From Okapia johnstoni (Eukaryota > Chordata > Mammalia > Artiodactyla > Giraffidae): a stretch of 64,000 nt of DNA. The notes below the pieces were generated by a model. It was not told the DNA's origin. It ran no database searches and saw only the letters and a program-made list of their open reading frames with translations. The stretch lies in assembly GCA_024291935.2 (NCBI GenBank), contig CM044309.1, positions 4,712,001 through 4,776,000 of the forward strand. Reading direction: 5' to 3'. Positions 37,897 to 48,100 of this stretch are shown here, one piece after another (position 1 is the stretch's first letter; each line of letters starts with the position of its first letter). A program made the position numbers and the translations under genes.

Positions 37897-38181
37897 TCTA
37901 CAAGATGAAGAACCGTATGGCACTGTCCCATTAGTGGCTCTGCCCCTCATCCATCTACAAAATGAAGAACCGTCTGGCACTGTCCCATTAGTGGCTCTGC
38001 CCCTCAACCATCTACAAGATGAAGAACCGTATGGCACTGTCTCATTAGTGGCTCTGCCCCTCAACCATCTACAAGATGAAGAACCGTCTGGCACTGTCCC
38101 ATTAGTGGCTCTGCCCCTCAACCATCTACAAGATGAAGAACCGTCTGGCACTGTCCCATTAGTGGCTCTGCCCCTCAACCA
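37897..38181. repeat. 57-base tandem repeat (VNTR), five copies
   Basis: Units begin tctacaagatgaagaaccg at 37897, 37954, 38011, 38068 and 38125, with only a few substitutions between copies. Because 57 is divisible by 3 and each unit is open, both strands carry long repetitive frames: plus 37934-38308 with a VALPLNHLQDEEPSGTVPL unit, and minus 37882-38244. No initiation, splice or family evidence makes either a gene. Confidence 0.95.
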
Positions 38182-38815
38182 CAGACACTGTCCCCAGACT
38201 CCTCCAGTGCCTTTCCAGAAGAGGAACCAAAGAAACAATACCATTAATTCTTCAAGGACTTTGGCTTTTCAAAGTTGTTTCTCTCAGATTCAGCCTCTAG
38301 GTTCATAAAATATTTAGACATAAATCATTTACTTCTTTCTAGAGGACATTACACAAGTCTGACCGTTGGTTTAAGTCATTTCCTTTACATTGACCTGAGG
38401 TACCTTGGATCCTGTTGAACCAGCATCAAAAGCTTGCTTTTTAAATTATGATTTCTGCAGAACTTGCAATCAAACTTTTAAAAAATTCCAAAACAAGACT
38501 GGGCTTTGAGATCAGTTGTGATGTCAGGGGTTATGCGAGCCAGAATTGTTCAGTGAAAAACACAATGCTTGTTTCCCGTGAGCAAACGAAAAGAGTATCA
38601 TCTTTCAGTTTTATGTATCCCCTTTAAAAATACAAACTGTTGTGATAAGATTGGGACCAGCACGTGATGACATTGGATTTGGAGCTCTGCTCGGTGCCCG
38701 GAATGAACCATCTGTTCGGAAAGAGAAGAGAATTACAGAGGCCATGGGCTTTTACAAGGAACACCTTGTTCTGTAGAAACCTCTCTGGTACATTCCATTT
38801 GTTTTAAAGAGTTGT
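38182..38815. other. Intergenic, nothing recognised
   Basis: Moderately AT-rich, without a supported gene or a repeat that I can name. Confidence 0.45.
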
Positions 38816-38918
38816 TTTTTTTTTTTTTTTTCCTTGTTTTATTTTTTTTTAATTAGTTTATTTTCTATTTTTTAACTTTACAATATTGTATTTGTTTTGC
38901 CGTACATTGACATGCTAA
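38816..38918 (-). repeat. Very short L1 3'-end insertion
   Basis: A poly-T-rich leader, then 'tttaactttacaatattgtatttgttttgccgtacattgacatg'. This is the reverse complement of the 3' end of the L1 at 39316-41220. A severely 5'-truncated L1 in the opposite orientation. Confidence 0.85.
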
Positions 38919-39315
38919 ATGTGTATTCTATAAAATGCAATTTAATGCTGCATAAGCCTGTAAGATTCTAAGATAAAATCCCAGATAGGGTGAGAGACAA
39001 GCTCTGTCCTAACACAGTTCAAAAAGATTTCGCTTGAGCACTCTGGGATAGTTTGCCACGATGCAGTAAGCCGCTCTATCAGTGGTAAGGGACACGACAC
39101 AATGTTCCATGTAGAGCTCACATTGCCATCCCACCCCATGTTCTCTCCAGGAACTCTGTCAGATTTTTCACAGAACTTATCTGGATACTACGCACCTTTC
39201 CTTCTAACAATTTAGGGTAATCAACAGACGCTACAGACAATTCACATTAATTCACCCACTCACCCTTTTATTCATTAATCTAATAAAAAGGCTTGCATGC
39301 CTACTATGTTCACCA
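38919..39315. other. Spacer between two L1 insertions
   Basis: No supported gene. The minus frame at 38942-39139 has no family resemblance. Confidence 0.4.
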
Positions 39316-41220
39316 TTCACCATTGCAACAAAAAGAATAAAATACTTAGGAATATTTCTACCTAAAGAAACAAAAGACTTATATATAGAAAACTATAAAA
39401 CACTGATGAAAGAAATCAAAGAGGACACAAACAGATGGAGAAATATACCGTGTTCATGGATTGGAAGAATTAATATAGTGAAAATGAGTATACTACCCAA
39501 AGCAATCTATAGATTCAATGCAATCCCTATCAAGCTACCAATGATATTTTTCACAGAACTAGAACAAATCATTTCACAATTTGTATGGAAGTATAAGAAA
39601 CCTCGAATAGCCAAAGTAATCTTGAGAAAGAAGAATGGAACTGGAGGAATCAACCTGCCTGACTTCAAGCTCTACTACAAAGCCACAGTCATCAAGACAG
39701 TGTGGTACTGGCACAAGGATAGAAATATAGATCAATGGAACAAAATAGAAAGCCCAGAGATAAACCCACGCACCTATGGGCACCTTATCTTCGACAAAGG
39801 AGGCAAGAGTATACAATGGAGAAAAGACAATCTCTTTAACAAGTGGTGCTGGGAAAACTGGTCAACCACTTGTAAAAGAATGAAACTAGAACACTTCCTA
39901 ACACCATACACAAAAATAAACTCAAACTGGATTAAAGATCTAAATGTAAGACCAGAAACTATAAAACTCCTAGAGGAAAACATAGGCAAAACACTCTCCG
40001 ACATAAATCACAGCAGGATCCTCCATGACCCATCCCCCAGAATATTGGACATAAAAGCAAAAATAAACAAATGGGACCTAATTAAAATTAACAGCTTTTG
40101 CACAACAAAGGAAACTAGGAGCAAGGTGAAAAGACAGCCTTCAGAATGGGAGAAAATAATAGCAAACGAAGCAACAGACAAACAATTAATCTCAAAAATA
40201 TACAAGCAACTCCTGCAGCTGAATTCCAGAAAAATAAACGACCCAATCAAAAAATGGGCCAAAGAACTAAACAGACATTTCTCCAAAGAAGACATACAGA
40301 TGGCTAACAAACACATGAAAAGATGCTCAACATCACTCATTATTAGAGAAATGCAAATCAAAACCACAATGAGGTTCCATTACACACCAGTCAGAATGGC
40401 TGCTATCCAAAAGTCTACAAGCAATAAATGCTGGAGAGGGTGTGGAGAAAAGGGAACCCTCTTACACTGTTGGTGGGAATGCAAACTAGTACAGCCACTA
40501 TGGAGGACAGTGTGGAGATTCCTTAAAAAACTGGGAATAGAACTGCCATATGACCCAGCAATCCCACTGCTGGGCATACACACCGAGGAAACCAGAATTG
40601 AAAGAGACGCGTGTACCCCAATGTTCATCGCGGCACTGTTTACAATAGCCAGGACATGGAAGCAACCTAGATGTCCATTGGCAGACGAATGGATAAGGAA
40701 GCTGTGGTACATATACACAATGGAATATTATTCAGCCATTAAAAAAAAATACATTTGAATCGGTTCTATTGAGATGGATGAAACTGGAGCCCATTATACA
40801 GAGTGAAGTGAGCCAGACAGAAAAGCACCAATGCAGTATACTAATGCATGTATATGGAATTTGAAAGATGGTAATGGTAACCCTATATGTGAGACAGAAT
40901 AAGAGACACAGATGCATAGAACAGTCCTGTGGACTCTGAGGGAGAAGGTGAGGGTGGGACGTTCTGGGACAATAACATTGAAACATGTACATTGTCATAT
41001 GTGAAGCGGAACACCATTCCATGTTTTATGCATGGGACGGATGCTCAGTGATGGAGCGTTGGGATGACACAGAGGGATGGGAAGGGGAGGGAGGTGGGAG
41101 GAGGGTTCGGGAGGGGGAGCACATGTGAACCCATGGCTGATTCATGTCAATGTATGGCAAAAACTACTACAATATTGTAAAGTAATTAGCCCCCAACTAA
41201 AATAAATAAATAAATAAATA
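39316..41220 (+). mobile_element. Young 5'-truncated L1 with open ORF2 tail
   Basis: Sense L1. Homology begins at 'accattgcaacaaaaagaataaaatac' and runs through the ORF2 C-terminal third, the 3' UTR (with a G-rich 'gggaaggggagggaggtgggagg' run near 41079-41104) and an A-rich (aaat)n tail. The long uninterrupted frame marks it as much younger than the other L1 copies in the window. The 5' truncation removes the endonuclease and the reverse-transcriptase core, so it cannot move by itself. Confidence 0.95.
39406..40758 (+). CDS. L1 ORF2 C-terminal fragment, 450 codons
   Basis: The C-terminal part of the L1 ORF2 protein, from [20 protein letters not shown] to the stop. The frame is already open upstream to about 39319, so the Met is internal. 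The segment lies after the reverse-transcriptase active site. It includes [20 protein letters not shown] and the cysteine-rich motif [18 protein letters not shown] (from residue 342, nucleotide 40429), which is typical of the end of ORF2. The stop falls at the usual place ([11 protein letters not shown]). No in-frame damage is visible, but without the N-terminal enzymes it is not expected to be functional. Minus-strand frames here are antisense shadows. Confidence 0.92.
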   Translation: MKEIKEDTNRWRNIPCSWIGRINIVKMSILPKAIYRFNAIPIKLPMIFFTELEQIISQFVWKYKKPRIAKVILRKKNGTGGINLPDFKLYYKATVIKTVWYWHKDRNIDQWNKIESPEINPRTYGHLIFDKGGKSIQWRKDNLFNKWCWENWSTTCKRMKLEHFLTPYTKINSNWIKDLNVRPETIKLLEENIGKTLSDINHSRILHDPSPRILDIKAKINKWDLIKINSFCTTKETRSKVKRQPSEWEKIIANEATDKQLISKIYKQLLQLNSRKINDPIKKWAKELNRHFSKEDIQMANKHMKRCSTSLIIREMQIKTTMRFHYTPVRMAAIQKSTSNKCWRGCGEKGTLLHCWWECKLVQPLWRTVWRFLKKLGIELPYDPAIPLLGIHTEETRIERDACTPMFIAALFTIARTWKQPRCPLADEWIRKLWYIYTMEYYSAIKKKYI

Positions 41221-41370
41221 AATAATAATAAGTAAAATATATAAATATTTTATATGATATAAATATGTAATATAAATATACTTATTTTTATGTATAAACT
41301 TATATAAACACATATATATTTATATATATGTGTGTGTGTGTGTGTGTGTATATATACACACACACACAGA
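41196..41370. repeat. AT-rich simple repeat with (TG)n-(TA)n-(CA)n palindrome
   Basis: The (aaat)n L1 tail continues into AT-rich sequence, then (tg)n at about 41329-41349, tatatata, and (ac)n to about 41369. The last block is self-complementary and can fold into a long hairpin or cruciform. Confidence 0.9.
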
Positions 41371-41432
41371 AAAGCTTTTCCACCACACTTGATAAAGGCT
41401 TGAGAAAGAACATCCAACAAAAGAAAAACAAG

Positions 41433-41715
41433 AGGGACTTCCCCGGGGGCTCCGTGGGAAGGAATCCGCCTGCCAGCGCAGGGCACACAAGTTTGATCCC
41501 TGATCAGGAAGGTCCCACAGGCCCTGGAACAAGTGAGCCGGTGCCAGGACTACTGAGCCTGCGCTCTGGAGCCCGGGTGCCTCAGCTGCGGAACCCGGGC
41601 CCGCACGCCTCTGCTCCCCGAGGAGAGCCGCCGCGGTGAGAAGGGTGCGCACCACAGTCACAACTAGAGAGAAGTCCAAGCAGCAGTGAAGACCTGGCAC
41701 GGCCAAAAATAGATG
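41433..41715 (+). repeat. CHR-type SINE (cetartiodactyl)
   Basis: Head 'gagggacttccccgggggctccgtgg', box-like 'gtttgatccctgatcaggaagg', body 'ctgagcctgcgctctggagcc' and tail 'agcagtgaagacctggcacggcc'. The several 100-130 codon frames across it are shadows of a GC-rich SINE. Confidence 0.85.
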
Positions 41716-42048
41716 AAATTATTTTAAAAAAAGGAAAAAGAAGAAGAGATGGAGAAACTGGAGAGCATAAGCTAAACGAAATGGGAGCACTGAATATGAA
41801 ATTAAAAAAGTGAAACCAACTAGATAAAAGTAAAAGATCATACAGTCCAGTTGTTTTTAAATATGACTGCTCATTAGAGATATATCTGGATCTCTGGAGA
41901 AAAAAGCAATACCTGAGCATTTGAATTTTTAAAAACTCAAGATAATTCTGATATACATCTGGATTTTAAAAAGTGATTACAAGTTTTCTGTTAAATATTA
42001 GTTTTGGTGATATAGAGTTCTTTTATTTTTCTGTTGACCAATCATGAT

Positions 42049-42516
42049 CAGTTCAGTTCAGTTCAGTTCAGTAGCTCAGTCGTGTCCGACTCTTTGCGAC
42101 CCCATGAATTGCAGCACGCCAGGCCTCTCTGTCCATCACCAACTCCCGGAGTCTACCCAAACCCATGTCCATCGAGTCGGTGATGCCATCCAACCATCTC
42201 ATCCTCTGTCGTCCCCTTCTCCTTCCGCCCCCAATCCTACCCAGCATTAGGGTCTTTTCCAATGAGTCAGCTCTTCGCATCAGGTGGCCAAAGTTTTGGA
42301 GTTTCAGCTTCAACAGCAGTCCTTCCAATGAACACCCAGTATTGATCTCCTTTAGGATGGATTGATTGGATCTCCTTGCAGTCCAAGGGACTCTCAAGAG
42401 TCTTCTCCAACACCACAGTTCAAAAGCATCAATTCTGCGGCACTCAGCTTTCTTCATCGTCCAACTCTCACATCCATACGTGACCACTGGAAAAACCATA
42501 GCCTTGACTAGATGGA
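42049..42516 (-). mobile_element. BovB LINE 3' fragment
   Basis: Antisense, starting at cagttcagttcagttcag and running through the ORF2 C-terminus to 'gccttgactagatgg'. The minus frame 42068-42499 (143 codons, from [13 protein letters not shown]) is open, so this is a comparatively young copy. 5' truncated. Confidence 0.93.
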
Positions 42517-42703
42517 GTAATAGTTACATAATCACAATAGAAGGGCTAAATATGATAATCCAAGTAAAGCTTTTAACATGCTTAGCCAACCAAGACTATT
42601 TTACTATTCTGATAATTAGAGCATGAGGCCAGATTTCTCCAATATTATCTTTATACGGTCAAGTTGTTGCCTCTTTCCTTTCCTATAACTAAAGGGTGCT
42701 CTC

Positions 42704-42845
42704 GGAGAAGGCAATGGCACCCCACTCCAGTACTCTTGCCTGGAAAATCCCATGGATGGAGGAGCCTGGTGGGCTGCAGTCCATGGGGTCTCTAAGAGTC
42801 GGACACGACTGAGCGACTTAGCAGCAGCAGCAGCAGCAGCAGCAG
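42704..42845 (+). repeat. Bov SINE 3' half ending in (AGC)n
   Basis: 'ggagaaggcaatggcaccccactcc' to 'gacacgactgagcgacttagc', then about eight CAG/AGC units (42819-42845). The trinucleotide tail is a known source of microsatellites in this SINE family. The minus-strand poly-Ala frame (42616-42894) is its shadow. Confidence 0.93.
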
Positions 42846-43204
42846 CTCCCGTGAAACCCTTCTTCATCCAGACCGAAAGGAAGTTTAAATGCAAGTGAAG
42901 ATGAAAAGACAGAATCTGTTGGTGATCAAGTTAAGCTGACGTTTCAGACTAGGAGATGGTATAACTTGTGACCTAAAGCAAGACTTGCCTGTTCTCATTT
43001 CTGCTGCTAAATCTGACCCTGACTGTGGAAGATGCTGGAATGCAGCGGTAGCTGTGTAAGTAAACAAAGGAACCTCTGCTGAACAGACTTGACGATGTTA
43101 GACATGACCGAAAATTTGGTAAAGAACAAACAAAAATCACCTGTGAACAGTATCAACTATTTACTTTCTGTTATATATTGTAATGTAGATCCTGCCTTTT
43201 CTCT

Positions 43205-43425
43205 CATTGCTAAAGCGCTTCAGTCTTGTCCGACTCTTTGCAACCCTGTGGACTGTAGCCCACCAGGCTCCTCTGTCCACAGGCTTCTTCAGGCAAGAAT
43301 ACTGGGTGGGTTGCCATGCCCTCTTCCAGGGGATCTTCCTACCCCAGGGATCGAACTCGCCTCTCTTAAGTCTCCTGCTTTGGCAGGTGGGCTCTCTACC
43401 ATTATGGCACCTGGGAAGCCCTCAG
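43205..43425 (-). repeat. Bov-tA SINE
   Basis: Antisense, from 'gctaaagcgcttcagtcttgtccgac' to 'ccattatggcacctgggaagcc'. Plus frames at 43089-43541 cross it and are not genes. Confidence 0.93.
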
Positions 43426-43994
43426 GTGGCATTAGTGGTAGATATAATGAAATACTCTCATTATTGTCTTTTTACTTTAAGCATTCTTCAAAAATACGAT
43501 CTTTAGAAAAGCTCAGAATGGTCTATTATACGACTTCCTAGAAATTATTTATTTCAAATTTATTGAATATTTTGGTGATCTTTAATTTTTTGCTCTTTCA
43601 GATAATGTTATGATGGTTGTCCCTGTACCTACAGTTTTCATGTATAGCTCTGATTTTTTCTTAAGTTCATAGTACAATAAAAATAGATATTTGCAATAAA
43701 ATATTATTTCAGAATTTAAACAAGATCTGAGAATATGTCTAAAAGAATCATATCAAATACAGTCAAAACACTTCATGAGTCTTCCACACATACCAAAATT
43801 ACTATACCACCCACAAAAATGTTGCAACTATTATGACACTTGAGAAGAGACATTCATTACTTCTCACAGTCTTTATGACCAGAGCACTGGCCATAACAGA
43901 TGTCAGCTTCAGTGAACCGTTACAGCTAGCCAGCTGACCGACGGCCCTGACCACATCTATAGATAGGTTTGTAAATTTATTTTCTACATAATCG

Positions 43995-44210
43995 AAGTAG
44001 AGGGCTTCCCTGGTGGCTCAGATGGTAAAGAATCCACCTGCAGTGCAAGAGACCTGGATTTGATCCCTGGGTCAGGAAGATCCCCTGGAGAAAGGAATGG
44101 CTACCCACTCTAGCATTCTTGCCTGGAGAATTCCATGGACAGAGGAGCCTGGCGGGCTACGGTCCATGGTGTTGCAAAGAGTTGGACATGACTGAGCAAC
44201 TAACACACTA
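43995..44210 (+). repeat. Bov-tA SINE, full length
   Basis: Sense, from 'gggcttccctggtggctcagatgg' to 'gttggacatgactgagcaactaacac'. Confidence 0.95.
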
Positions 44211-45232
44211 CTTGCTTTTATCCAATTTAGCAACCAGGTTGTTCTTACAAATTCTCAGAATCTTGATTATTTCTAGCATACAGCTCCCTAAGAGAGCTAG
44301 ACCACTGTGAATCAACGCTGATACCATGCATATGGCAACCTCCCACATGGCAGTAACACAAGATCTAAGGTGAAGTGTGTTAGGAGTTTTATATCAAACC
44401 TCCGCTAGGTTTATTTCCAGTGCCCCAAGGATTTACTAAAGCAGTAATAACTACTCAAAAGAGATTAGTCCCAAAGGTACTGGCTGATAGCTTATCATAG
44501 AAGGTGGCTGCTCAGAGTTCAGTGCTGGTCTGAGGAAATTGCTAGTCTCTCATATTTCCTGTTCCTCGTTTTTTTCCCCAAATTTCCTTTTATTCCTTGA
44601 ATCTGTTGCTCATTTTTAAATATGTTTATTTCCTTAAGATTTTCTTATTTCATTTTTTATTCTACAATTATGGATCTCAAATAGTTATCTTTTAGTCAAA
44701 TTTTCAATATGTTCAGGGCCCTTTGCCACCATATATTTTAGAGTTACTTATGATAACTAATGACATTATATTGCATATTAATATTTATCATGTTAACTAT
44801 GTACATTAGCATCCATTAGCATCTATTATTTTAATTGCTCATGTCCTGTATTTCAAGTTTATCATTCGTTATGTCACCTAGAAGAATATTGGAAAATTCA
44901 CATTGTCAAAGTTTTAGTAGATATAAGCTCTGATTACATAGCACCACTCTGGTGAGAAGAGATCATGAAAGGAATACTAACATTGAATCGGTCTGCATCA
45001 TATGCCAGCATTATGTATACTGTTCCATATTAGCAAAAAACATATTACCATGCTTAAATGTGAAACTCTCTTCTTAACCAAATCACACTCTTTGTCCCCT
45101 CAGTCATTTTCAAAAGTTACAACAGATTCTCTATAACATAGTGAAAAGCAAACAACAGTTCCAACTGGTAAAGGGATACGTACATATGCTGTCTTTAACA
45201 TTATTTACTGTCTTAGAAATTCATGTACAAAC
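44211..45232 (-). other. SLC7A13: Probable SLC7A13 intron 2, partial
   Basis: Downstream of the exon 2 donor in gene orientation. I searched this stretch, and the sequence to its left, for the third SLC7A13 coding exon and found no match on the minus strand. It contains the first copy (44551-44643) of a local ~93-base duplication. Confidence 0.5.
44551..44643. repeat. Copy A of a local ~93-base direct duplication
   Basis: 'tttcctgttcctcg..aaatttccttttattccttgaatctg' through 'tttaaatatgtttatttccttaagatt' recurs, with few differences, at 45771-45866. The two copies bracket SLC7A13 exon 2. I do not recognise it as a SINE. Confidence 0.85.
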
Positions 45233-45362
45233 CTGAAGAGAATTTCCTTGGGTGTCAGAACAGTCAGGTAGGAAATGTTAACCAGTAAATAAACAATAGT
45301 TACCAGAGGGAATGCAGGAAATATGTACTTTAGAATTGTCTTTCTGGGTTTCTTTAGCTCCC
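45233..45362 (-). CDS. SLC7A13: SLC7A13 coding exon 2
   Basis: Part of a SLC7-family (APC superfamily) amino-acid transporter. SLC7A13/AGT1 carries aspartate, glutamate and cystine and acts as a light chain in kidney. The acceptor is ctttcag and the donor CTTCAG|GTTTGT. The exon is 130 nt, entered in phase 1 and left in phase 2, which fits exon 1 (658 nt). It encodes ELKKPRKTI, then YIFPAFPLVTIVYLLVNISY (a membrane segment), then LTVLTPKEILF. ELKKPRKTI is the cytoplasmic loop motif common in this family. No stop or frame damage is present. The exon is closer to my recollection of human SLC7A13 than exon 1 is. Confidence 0.9.
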
Positions 45363-45856
45363 CTGAAAGACGTAATAGAACAAAATCACAACTGGTAAAT
45401 CTTATGTCTTAAACGTATCTTTAAAATTGTTGCATGTATCAAGTGTTGGGCTGGATTCTTCCTATTCACCAGGGCTGCTACCTCCCCTCCACACACTAAT
45501 ATACACAGACACCCACAATAGTAACTGCTACACACACCTGCTCCCTTCAGGGCTTGGTGCTAAGTGAACAAAGGGGGGTGATGTCTTCATTTCCCCCATA
45601 TATGGTAAAATTTCTGAGTTAAAGGCACAAGAATGAAAATGGAAGCTGAGCCCATAAGACCCTGTGGGTTCAGAGTCCCCCTGAGCCTTCAGTCTTCTCT
45701 GTTGGGTACTAGGCGCTGAGTTTGAGTAGTGGGAATACGATGGTAAGCAAAAACAAACAGGAAGCTCAACCTCTCCTATTTCCTGTTCCTCATTTTTTCC
45801 CAAATTTCCTTTTATTCCTTGAATCTGTTACTCATTTTTAAATATATGTTTATTAC
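45363..45856 (-). other. SLC7A13: SLC7A13 intron 1, left part
   Basis: Contains the second copy (45771-45866) of the ~93-base duplication. The minus frame at 45528-45803 shows no domain and is not supported. Confidence 0.5.
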
Positions 45857-45866
45857 CTTAAGATTA
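45771..45866. repeat. Copy B of a local ~93-base direct duplication
   Basis: Partner of 44551-44643. Its right end ('ttattaccttaagatt') overlaps the donor of the exon-like segment at 45857-46125. The sequence beyond diverges from copy A. Confidence 0.85.
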
Positions 45867-46125
45867 TGAGAAGATCTATGATTAACTCAATGACCACATA
45901 AAGAAAAGTTAAAATAGTGACTGTGATAAGTGTCCATATAAAAGAGAAAGCGCTGTGAAAATATATGATAGTTTGATGGGCGTTTTTGCTATCTGCGTTA
46001 CGGGCACACCAGCTTTCTTTCAGTTCCTCAAAAATGTATTCCCTGTTGCCCTCAGCCCATTCTCTCATTGCCTTTTCTAGTTGCCTAATTGACATTAAGC
46101 CTTCCTTCAGCAATAACAGTTTCTT
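45857..46125 (-). other. Exon-like segment of unknown identity in SLC7A13 intron 1
   Basis: A minus-strand segment with an acceptor (ctcctgttttcccag|AAG) and a consensus donor (TTAAG|GTAATA). All 89 codons between them are open. The peptide begins KKLLLLKEGLMSIRQLEKAM, is charged and helix-forming through FEELKESW, and then has a hydrophobic stretch (FSFIWTLITVTILTFLYVVI) that looks like a membrane span. I do not recognise a family. Spliced between SLC7A13 exons 1 and 2 it would hit a stop in the required phase, so it does not belong to that transcript. It may be a relic or an unknown gene's exon. Confidence 0.3.
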
Positions 46126-46159
46126 CTGGGAAAACAGGAGCTAACACTCTCCTTGTTGT

Positions 46160-48100
46160 TGTTCAGGTGCTCAGTCATGTCTAACTCTGAGACCCCATGG
46201 ACTGCAGCACGCCAGGCTTCCCTGGCCTCCACTATCTCCAGAGTTTGCTCAAACTCATGTCCATTGAGTCTCATTCTCTGTTGCCTCATTCTCTTTCTGC
46301 CTTCAGTCTTTCCCAGCATCAGAGTTTCTTCCAATGAGTTGGCTCTTCACATCAGGTGGCCAAAGTATTGGAGTTTCAGCTTCAGCATCAGTCCTTCCAA
46401 TGAATATTCAGGACTGATCTTCTTTAGGACTGACTGGTTTGATCTCCTTGCAGTCCAAGGGACTCTCAAGAGTCTCCTCCAGCCCCACATTCAAAGGAAT
46501 CAATTCTTCAGCCCTCAGCCTTCTTTATGGTTCAACTCTTACATCTGTACATGACTACTGGAAAAACCATAGCTTTGACTAGACGGACCTTTGTCAGCAA
46601 AGTGATGTCTCTGGTTTTTAAAACATTGTCTATGTTTGTCATGGCTTTCCTTCCAAGGAGCAAGCATCTTTTAATTTCATGGCTGCAGTTACCATCTGCA
46701 GTGATTTTGGAGCATAAGAAAAGAAAGTCTGTCACTGTTTCAATTTTTTCTCTAACTATTTGCCATGATGCCATGATCTTAGTTTTCCCAAGGCTGAGTT
46801 TTAAGCCAGCTTTTTCACTCTCCTCTTTCACCTTCATCAAGAGGTTCTTTAGTTCCTCTTCGCTTTCTGCCATTAGGGTGGTACCATCTGCATATCTGAG
46901 GTTACTGATACTTCTGGCAGTCTTGATTCCAGCTTGTGCTTCATCTGGCCCAGGATTTTGCATGATGTACTCTGCATGTAAGTTAAATAAGTAGCATGAC
47001 AATAAACAGCCTGGACATACTCCTTTCCCAATTTTGAACCAGTCCTTTTTTCCATGTCCAGTTCTAACTGTTGCTTCTTAAAACTGCATACAGGTGTCTC
47101 AGGAAGCAGGTAAGGTGATCTGGTATTCCTATCTGTTTAAGAATTTTCCACAGTTTGTTGTGATCCACATAGTCAAAGACTTTAGTGTAGTCAATGAAGC
47201 AGAAATAGATTTTTTTTCTGGAATTCTCTTGCTTTTTCTGTGATCCAATGGATGATTCTTCTGCCTTTTCTAAATCCAGGTTGTACAACTGGAAGTTCTC
47301 AGTTCACATACTGTTGAAACCTACCTTGAAGGATTTTGAGCATTACCTTGCTAGCATGTGAGATGAGTGCACTTGTGCAGTAGTTTGAGCATTCTTTGTC
47401 ATTGCCTTTCTTTGGGATTGGAATGAAAACTGACCTTTTCCAGTCCTGTGGCCACTGCTGAGTTTTCCAAATTTGCTGGCATATTGAGTGCAGCACTTTC
47501 ACAGCATCATCTTTTAGGATTCGAAATAGCCCAATTGGAATTCCATCATCTCCACTAGTTTTATTCACAGTAATGCTTCCTAAGGCCCCTTGACTTCACA
47601 TTCCAAGATGTCTGGCTCTAGGTGAGTGACCACACCATCGTGATTATCTGGGTCGTGAAGATCTTTTTTGTACAGTTCTTCTGTGTATTCCTGCCACCTG
47701 TTCTTGATCTCTCCTGCTTCTGTTAGGTCTTTACCATTTCTGTCCTTCATTGTGCCCATTTCATACGCATGAGTTCCCTTGGTATCTCTAATTTTCTTGA
47801 AGAGATCTCTAATCTTTCCCATTCTATTGTTTTCCTCTATTTCTTTGCACTGATCACTTAGTAAGGCTTTCTTATCTTTCCTGGCTATTCTTTGGAACTC
47901 TGCATTCAGATAGGCATATTTTTCCTTTTCTCCTTCGTTTTTCACTTCTCTTCTTTTCTCAGCTGTGTGTAAGGCCTCCTCAGACAGCCATTTTGCCTTC
48001 TTGCATTTCTTCTTCTTGGGGATGGTTTTGGTCACTGCCTCCTGTATAACGTTATAAACCTCTGTCCGTACTTCTTCAGGCACTCTGTCTATCAAAACTC
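46160..48100 (-). mobile_element. BovB LINE, ~1.9 kb, decayed
   Basis: Antisense and more diverged than the copy at 32874. ORF2 is split into at least five frames (46107-46334, 46532-47002, 47064-47288, 47299-47568, 47580-48095). The RT catalytic motif reads YADG instead of YADD, so an active-site Asp is lost. Other pieces are typical, such as CFIDYTKVFDYVDHNKLWKI and PQDWKRSVFIPIPKKGN. It lies in SLC7A13 intron 1. Confidence 0.93.

Noticed and set aside
37882..38308. Two repetitive-protein frames on opposite strands
   Set aside because: They follow from a 57-base tandem repeat whose period is a multiple of 3. No other coding evidence.
39574..40718. Minus-strand frames of 76-119 codons
   Set aside because: They are antisense shadows of the L1 ORF2 frame.
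42616..42894. Poly-alanine minus-strand frame
   Set aside because: It is the (AGC)n tail of a SINE read in one frame.
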